Source: Novipirellula herctigrandis (GTDB lineage Bacteria > Planctomycetota > Planctomycetia > Pirellulales > Pirellulaceae). From it: a stretch of 64,000 nucleotides of DNA. The number at the start of each line of letters is the position of its first letter. Position 1 is the stretch's first letter. A model generated the notes under the pieces. It ran no database searches. It worked only from the letters and a program-made list of their open reading frames with translations, and was not told the DNA's origin. The position numbers and the translations under genes were made by a program. Positions 59,331-64,000 of the stretch are shown here, in pieces. The stretch lies in assembly GCA_007859835.1 (NCBI GenBank), contig SJPJ01000001.1, positions 3,398,794-3,462,793 of the forward strand. The letters are read 5' to 3'.

Positions 59331-60737
59331 CTATCGAGGCTCTCTTCTCGACTCCCGCTGTGGCTTTGCGGCTGCAGCAAAGACTTTGCCGGACTGGCGT
59401 TCGGTCGGGTCATACCAATCTGTGAGAAGGCCGCTGAGGTCCTTCACGAGATCGGGCTTCTTTGAAGCGAGGTTAACCATCTCGTCAGGATCCCCCTTCA
59501 GGTCATAAAGCTGGGGTTCGCCACCTTCGGGCGGATATTGCATCTTCCCCGGCGCTCCGTCGTAGGTCAGCAGCAGCTTGTCGTGACCGCGAATCACCCA
59601 GCGATAGAGAAGCGACGCCTGCGGATTCTCGATGTCGGCGATGTCGTGTGCAAACGATTCGCCGAACAACGTGTCGCGTTCAATGGCCTTACCGGTTTTC
59701 AACTGCGGAAAAAGATTGAGCCCGGGGAAGTCGTGTGGTCCTTTCGCTCCAGTGGCGGCGAGAATCGTCGGGACAAAATCAATTGACGAACAAAGCTCAG
59801 GCCGATCGGCCGCGGGAATGGTTCCCGGCCAGCGGAACATGATTGGCGTGCGTGTGCCAAATTCGTTGGGGCTGATTTTGGATCGCGGTGCGTAGCTGCC
59901 TTGTTCGGTCTGAATCCAGCCGTTGTCGCAGACGTATAGCACGAGTGTGTTTTCTTTGATACCCGAGTCATCGATGTGATTCACTAACGCGCCGCAGGTT
60001 TCATCGAACCACTCGCACATCGCATAGTACTTGGCGATTCGTTCCTGTACTCCCTTGTTGATATACTTTTCAAATAGTCGATCTGGAGGAGTATGCGGTG
60101 TATGTGGCATGAAGGGTGCGTACCAAACAAAGAATGGCTTTTCTGCTGCCACGGAGCGATCGATGAAATCAAAGACCGGCTCCATTCCATCGCGTCCGAT
60201 CCTGAGACCCGCATCGCCGTGTCGTCCGCCCCTGTTGGGAAACCCCTTGGTCATGCCCTCGGTAAATCCCCCTCGTTGATAGGAACCTTCCCACCACTTA
60301 CCGCTCTGGTGGCTGACATAGCCTTTCTTTGCCAGCCACCTGGGAAGAGCACCGGCCTGATCAATGTGGGAGATGAGTACTTCCCTGGCGTCTTTCCCCG
60401 CTTTTTCGGCGTGAGCCTTGTTAGCTGGCGTACCTACGGGGTCGTTTCCGGTGGTCTTATTCTGATGCGAATACAAACCGGTGATCAGCGTCATCAGCGA
60501 CGGTCGGCACAACGCGGTCGGAACATAGCCACGCCGAAACACCGCGCTTTCCTTCGCAAGCTTGTCGAGATTGGGCGTTGCGATTTCCGGATGCCCCATG
60601 AAACCGTAGTCGGTGTAGCCTTGGTCGTCGGAAAGAATCAAAACGATGTTCGGAGGTCTCGATTCAGCAGCGGTCGCGGTTGTCACGATCAAAAAAAATG
60701 ACAGTAGGCAGAGGATGATTTTCATGTTGTTCTTCAT
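59331..60737 (-). CDS. Sulfatase (S1 family), CRPSL active-site variant
   Basis: 468 aa. Signal peptide 1-24, LILSDDQGYTDYG (33-45), active-site Cys77 in CRPSL, SGKWWEG, YAPFMPHTPHTPP, VCDNGW. The Arg normally at the fifth position of CxPxR is Leu (residue 81). CRPSL is, from memory, a recurring variant in planctomycete and verrucomicrobial sulfatases, so the enzyme may still be matured and active, but the missing Arg also contacts formylglycine in classical enzymes. The C-terminal ~20 residues are basic (KPQRESRREPR). It lies 42 bp before the 888-aa sulfatase and is probably co-transcribed. Confidence 0.92.
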   Translation of the reverse strand: MKNNMKIILCLLSFFLIVTTATAAESRPPNIVLILSDDQGYTDYGFMGHPEIATPNLDKLAKESAVFRRGYVPTALCRPSLMTLITGLYSHQNKTTGNDPVGTPANKAHAEKAGKDAREVLISHIDQAGALPRWLAKKGYVSHQSGKWWEGSYQRGGFTEGMTKGFPNRGGRHGDAGLRIGRDGMEPVFDFIDRSVAAEKPFFVWYAPFMPHTPHTPPDRLFEKYINKGVQERIAKYYAMCEWFDETCGALVNHIDDSGIKENTLVLYVCDNGWIQTEQGSYAPRSKISPNEFGTRTPIMFRWPGTIPAADRPELCSSIDFVPTILAATGAKGPHDFPGLNLFPQLKTGKAIERDTLFGESFAHDIADIENPQASLLYRWVIRGHDKLLLTYDGAPGKMQYPPEGGEPQLYDLKGDPDEMVNLASKKPDLVKDLSGLLTDWYDPTERQSGKVFAAAAKPQRESRREPR

Positions 60738-60872
60738 AGAGACGGTTTAAAAATTATTGGTAACCCGCATCGGGTTTTCCTTTTTGGTTTCGCCACGAAT
60801 CACTTTGCCGCTTTCCAAACGGCATGTTCCGTGAAGGGAAAACGATCCTATCGTTCTCTCCTCAAGGTCATT

Positions 60873-62816
60873 CTATTTCGACATCGAACGCGAGATGAGT
60901 ACTTTTGCTCGGTCGGCGATTATCGAGTCTTTTGTCACGGCGATGACTTTCGGCATCACGGCCGCAACCGATGCTGGATCGTTGTCGACGATCTTTTCAC
61001 CAATCGTAACGGCCGCCTTGCTCGCGTCTTCACTGAGTGACGAGTTGTTCAGGTGCGGTGTGATGAACTTGAGGCCTTGCGCGGACGGGAACCTCGTGAG
61101 CGTGTCGAGCACAAGTTTGCGTTCTTCATCTCGTGTCGCTGCGGCGAATGCTTGCTTGCTCATCTTCAAACGCTGACCAGATTTCAGGCCGAATTGCCGA
61201 ATGATACGGATGTAGCCGCGAAGGCAACGGACACGGTATTCAGAATTTCCTGATTGAGCCAACTCCAGCAGCACCGGGGCGGCGTCTGGTGTCAACCATC
61301 TTCCGAGCGCCTGCGTCGCAGCATCAGCAGCAGAATTCTCGCCGCCTTCGGCTGCGGCCTTCACGCCAGCCAAAGCCTCTTCGCCACCGACATAGATAAG
61401 CAGGTCCATCAACTCGGTTTGGTCCGCAGCCGACACGCCATTCATTCGATCCAGCAGTACCTTGGACGCGGCATCGCGGTTGCCCATGCGTTGACACGCT
61501 TTCCGCAGAGCTTCCTTCATCGGTTTGGCGGACTCCGAAGATCCCATCGCCAACATTTGATCGACTAGCGGTGGAAAATCTTTGAGTCCGACGGTCATCC
61601 CCAGGCCATCGATGGCAGAATTACGTAACTCCGGATCATCGGCCGAAACGAATTTCAACAGCAACGGGATCACACGCTTGATCCCGCGTCGACCGGCAAC
61701 ATCAACGAGTACCAAACGTTCTTGTCCGTCGCTGTTTTCCAAGCGTGTTGCTAGCTGCGAGTCGATATCGTCTCCACCAAGTATCGCCAAGCTGTCGCGT
61801 GCTTCGGTTGCAAGAGTTTCGTCGTCGGAGAGCGTCGCCTTTAGCAGGATAGGAAGCACGGTGCCATCACCCAATTTGCCGATGACTCGAGTGGCCGCGA
61901 TTTTCATACTCGCATCACCAGACTCTGCCGCATCGACTACCGCCTTTAGCGCTGACGTGTCACCGCGATCACCCAGCACATGCATCAACAGGATTTGGCG
62001 GTCGGATGAGAGTGAATCGAGTTGAGTCAACAATTGCTCCGTGGTCTTCGCATCTGCCAAATTGTGTGCGAGTTCCAAACCGATGCGAAACAGAGCTTGA
62101 TCGTCATCGCTCAAATAGGAAGCCATCAACTCGTTCACGTTCTGTGAACCTGCTCGGATTTCGCCGAAGCGCGACGCCACGTTGATATGCTTCGGTAATT
62201 CGGCTGAGCGCAAGTCCGCCAAAACCTTCAGCGCATCCGCGTTCTTTTCTTGCATCAGCAATCTGTCTGCTGCGGTCAGCAAGGCGTCTGCTGCGGTGAC
62301 ATGTAGCGATTCCTTGCCACGTAGCGCCTGCTGAACTGCCGCGATAGACTCTGGGGTGGCGAGCGCACCCAATGCAGAAACAGCCGCCACCGCAACCTCG
62401 TTGTCACCGCTGGCCGCAAGACGAACCAACGCGCCGGCGGCCTGCGTATCTCGACGAGCAGCGATGGAATTGATCACACCGACAAGCTGCCGTCCTTCTA
62501 ATTCTGCGAGCGAATCGCGAAACGCCTGATCAACTTCTGAACTAGGATTCGATTCCAAAGCGGTTCGTGCGTAATGTGACAATTCCGGAACGGCCAGCAG
62601 CTTCGCCACCACAGGCACCGACTTTGACGTGCCGATAATCGCCAGTCGCTGGCAAGCTTTGGCTTTGTCGAACAACTCGGCATCGGAATCTAAAACCGCC
62701 AACAATTGCGATTCATCACCCTCGGCCGGAAGAGGCTGCTGTGCCGATGCGGATAGAGGAAACGAGAGAAGTAAAACGAGGACGGAACCGAAATATCTTG
62801 GGCGAAGTGTGGTCAT
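60873..62816 (-). CDS. Secreted HEAT-repeat protein
   Basis: 647 aa from the ATG at 62816, chosen for the signal peptide (MTTLRPRYFGSVLVLLLSFP...SASAQQ, residues 1-25). The rest is a continuous series of HEAT/armadillo-like helical pairs, for example VAVAAVSALGALATPESIAA, MKIAATRVIGKLGDGTVLPI, LRNSAIDGLGMTVGLKDFPP and RLVLVDVAGRRGIKRVIPLL. No catalytic motif is seen. Such superhelical proteins bind partners and are common in secreted planctomycete proteins next to sulfatases and Gfo/Idh enzymes. Its start is 25 bp from the inverted repeat bordering the four-helix-bundle cassette. Confidence 0.85.
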   Translation of the reverse strand: MTTLRPRYFGSVLVLLLSFPLSASAQQPLPAEGDESQLLAVLDSDAELFDKAKACQRLAIIGTSKSVPVVAKLLAVPELSHYARTALESNPSSEVDQAFRDSLAELEGRQLVGVINSIAARRDTQAAGALVRLAASGDNEVAVAAVSALGALATPESIAAVQQALRGKESLHVTAADALLTAADRLLMQEKNADALKVLADLRSAELPKHINVASRFGEIRAGSQNVNELMASYLSDDDQALFRIGLELAHNLADAKTTEQLLTQLDSLSSDRQILLMHVLGDRGDTSALKAVVDAAESGDASMKIAATRVIGKLGDGTVLPILLKATLSDDETLATEARDSLAILGGDDIDSQLATRLENSDGQERLVLVDVAGRRGIKRVIPLLLKFVSADDPELRNSAIDGLGMTVGLKDFPPLVDQMLAMGSSESAKPMKEALRKACQRMGNRDAASKVLLDRMNGVSAADQTELMDLLIYVGGEEALAGVKAAAEGGENSAADAATQALGRWLTPDAAPVLLELAQSGNSEYRVRCLRGYIRIIRQFGLKSGQRLKMSKQAFAAATRDEERKLVLDTLTRFPSAQGLKFITPHLNNSSLSEDASKAAVTIGEKIVDNDPASVAAVMPKVIAVTKDSIIADRAKVLISRSMSK

Positions 62817-62841
62817 GGAAGACTGTTGGGATGGAATGTTG

Positions 62842-63375
62842 GTGGAGAAGAATTGAAAAAGTGAAATTGACAATTGAAAGATGCAAAGTGAATTGTGTGG
62901 GTCGTCAGGGCGGTGACGACGCGCGTTTTGAGCTTTCTTGATTTGATTTCGCGGTGACGATTGACTTACCGACAATGTTGCAAAGCTGACTGACTTCATC
63001 TAGCAATGGTGAGACTCGAGTTAACGGCAAGAGCTCGGCTTTGATGTTCAACTTGATCCACGTCCGTGACTCACGTAGTTCTTTTAGAGCAATCCCCAGC
63101 TTGTGAATGAAGTCACGCTTGCTCTCTGCTGCACAGGCTTCTGAATAGTTGGGAGCTGGTGACGTACCACTGCGGACCAATTGCTCTGCGATGTGTCGTC
63201 CCAACCGAGTGTCAGGAAGTGCGTCCACGGCTTTTCCAATACGGGCCGCAATGTCCAATAGCCGATTTTCAAGATTTTCACCTCTTCGATCCATAGCAAT
63301 CATCTCCGATGCTCATTGAGATTCATTCATTTTGAAATTTGCAGTTCTCATTTTAACTTTTTCAATCTCCACTTC
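62842..63375. mobile_element. Possible four-helix-bundle cassette with inverted-repeat ends
   Basis: The left border 62842-62886 (GTGGAGAAGAATTGAAAAAG...) and the inverted right border 63331-63374 (reverse complement GTGGAGATTGAAAAAGTTAA...) are similar over about 40 bp with a few gaps. They enclose only the four-helix-bundle gene. The unit fits between two functionally linked genes, as an inserted cassette would. 23S rRNA intervening sequences with this gene also have paired ends (general knowledge). Confidence 0.5.
62905..63303 (-). CDS. Four-helix-bundle protein (23S rRNA IVS/Avd-like family)
   Basis: 132 aa, all helical. The pattern LLDIAARIGKAVDALPDTRL, GRHIAEQLVRSGTSPAPNYS EACAA split by EACAAESKRDFIHKLGIALK and ELRESRTWIKL is the signature of the four-helix-bundle family found in 23S rRNA intervening sequences and related to the Avd protein of diversity-generating retroelements. 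No reverse transcriptase or variable repeat is seen here. The start could also be the ATG three codons later (63294). The Lys/Ser/Pro-rich C-terminus reaches into the intergenic region. It sits between the Gfo/Idh gene and the HEAT gene, flanked by inverted repeats. Confidence 0.88.
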   Translation of the reverse strand: MIAMDRRGENLENRLLDIAARIGKAVDALPDTRLGRHIAEQLVRSGTSPAPNYSEACAAESKRDFIHKLGIALKELRESRTWIKLNIKAELLPLTRVSPLLDEVSQLCNIVGKSIVTAKSNQESSKRASSPP

Positions 63376-63407
63376 CCCACAAACAACCGCTCAACGCAAT
63401 CCGACGT

Positions 63408-64000
63408 TTAAACTCGCCATGGTTCACGCATGGCGCGAGAACGCATGCGGTTGGCTTCTTCGTCGCCTGCGAATTCCTCCGTCATGGGATCGAACTTCAA
63501 TGTTCGACCGAGTTGCCAGGCGATGTAGGCAGCGTGACACACGACGTGTGACTGCGCCACGACCGCAGCGTTCGCATTGGTCAACGCTCGCGTCTTCACA
63601 CAATCCAGAAAGTTGCGGATGTGGGTTGTCGGATCCGTTCCCGCACGATGGAAGACCGATTGCTGAGTACGCAGCGATTCCGGTTCGAGGATAAAGTTCC
63701 CCGAATCACCGGTTTCAATCCAACCGTCGTCGCCTTCATAGCGGACACTGCACGTGCCCATGCCCATCCAGCCTTCGCTACGCATGACCAGCTTCAAGCC
63801 ATCGGCATAAATGCATTCCACTCCATCGGCATTCGGGATGTACTGAACCGGTGCGGTGTTGTCTCTGCCGGCTGCCCATTGGCAGAGGTCAACCGTGTGT
63901 GAACCCCATTCGAGAATTCCGCCACCATGAAAATCAAAATGCCCACGCCAGCGACCGGCAACGTACTGTGAGTTATACGGTCGCCACGGACATGCACCGA
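63408..64000 (-). CDS. Gfo/Idh/MocA-family oxidoreductase, C-terminal part (5' end outside window)
   Basis: The minus-strand frame is open from the window edge (first full codon at 63998) to the stop at 63408, giving 197 residues. WRPYNSQYVAGRWRGHFDFH and GGGILEWGSHTVDLCQWAAG are typical of the catalytic alpha/beta domain of planctomycete Gfo/Idh proteins, followed by the usual ECIYADGLKLVMRSEG and PTTHIRNFLDCVKTR segments and a short polar C-terminus (RSRAMREPWRV). The N-terminal Rossmann domain and any Tat signal lie outside. It is upstream of the cassette, HEAT and sulfatase genes in the same direction. Confidence 0.88.
   Translation of the reverse strand, partial: GACPWRPYNSQYVAGRWRGHFDFHGGGILEWGSHTVDLCQWAAGRDNTAPVQYIPNADGVECIYADGLKLVMRSEGWMGMGTCSVRYEGDDGWIETGDSGNFILEPESLRTQQSVFHRAGTDPTTHIRNFLDCVKTRALTNANAAVVAQSHVVCHAAYIAWQLGRTLKFDPMTEEFAGDEEANRMRSRAMREPWRV

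Noticed and set aside
62905-63303. Diversity-generating retroelement suggested by an Avd-like four-helix-bundle protein
   Set aside because: No reverse transcriptase, template repeat or variable repeat is present in the window.
1-64000. CRISPR array, rRNA, tRNA or prophage
   Set aside because: No regularly spaced direct repeats, no rRNA-like or tRNA-like sequences and no phage structural genes were recognised by eye; only a covariance scan could exclude small RNAs.

Overview
The window most likely comes from a Planctomycetota bacterium of the Rhodopirellula/Pirellulales type. This is inferred from the very high density of secreted sulfatases, an ECF sigma factor of the Rhodopirellula/Verrucomicrobium type paired with a FecR-like protein, Tat-exported Gfo/Idh proteins, HEAT-repeat and FG-GAP secreted proteins, outer-membrane barrels with Cys-rich necks, and several families of intergenic palindromic repeats. 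No rRNA, tRNA or CRISPR array was seen.

Left part (1-12.2 kb): a truncated secreted acidic protein, a divergent cation-diffusion-facilitator transporter, an OprB-like porin followed by two MITE-like palindromic units, a large outer-membrane barrel protein, a Tat-exported amidinotransferase-family protein, a decayed stretch with a serine-recombinase remnant, and a MalT-type LuxR ATPase regulator.

Envelope/ion block (12.3-25.5 kb): a second barrel paralogue, MscS channel, 91-aa protein, GC-rich AtsA-type arylsulfatase, coiled-coil protein, then a tight operon (AI-2E family permease, YqjD-like and YqjE-like membrane proteins, CorA, K+ channel) and another OprB-like porin. Four copies of a 15-bp dyad (CGCTAA-N3-TTAGCG type) sit 75-97 bp upstream of four consecutive genes or gene pairs and suggest a local regulon. 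An ORF-less group II intron-like structure lies on the minus strand near 23.6-24.0 kb.

Mobile-element graveyard (25.5-28.4 kb, with a second element copy at 35.5-36.5 kb): a dead IS630 transposase, two copies of an integrase-derived element that share the same deletion of the catalytic core, and an internally deleted ISAs1-type transposase.

Sulfated-polysaccharide block (28.8-64 kb): a plus-strand pair (SGNH esterase and a giant sulfatase-GH2-F5/8C-sulfatase protein) converges through the element copy on a long minus-strand array. In transcription order the array is: Gfo/Idh, four-helix-bundle cassette, HEAT protein, three sulfatases, FG-GAP protein, alpha/beta hydrolase, sialate esterase-beta-lactamase fusion, EF-hand alpha/beta hydrolase, Gfo/Idh, sulfatase-SGNH fusion, ECF sigma/FecR pair, two sulfatases, tandem esterase and a truncated secreted protein. 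Most of these have signal peptides. Together they look like an extracellular or periplasmic system that removes sulfate and acyl groups from a complex, probably marine, polysaccharide and cleaves it. The unusual theme is the repeated covalent fusion of sulfatases with glycosidase or esterase domains.
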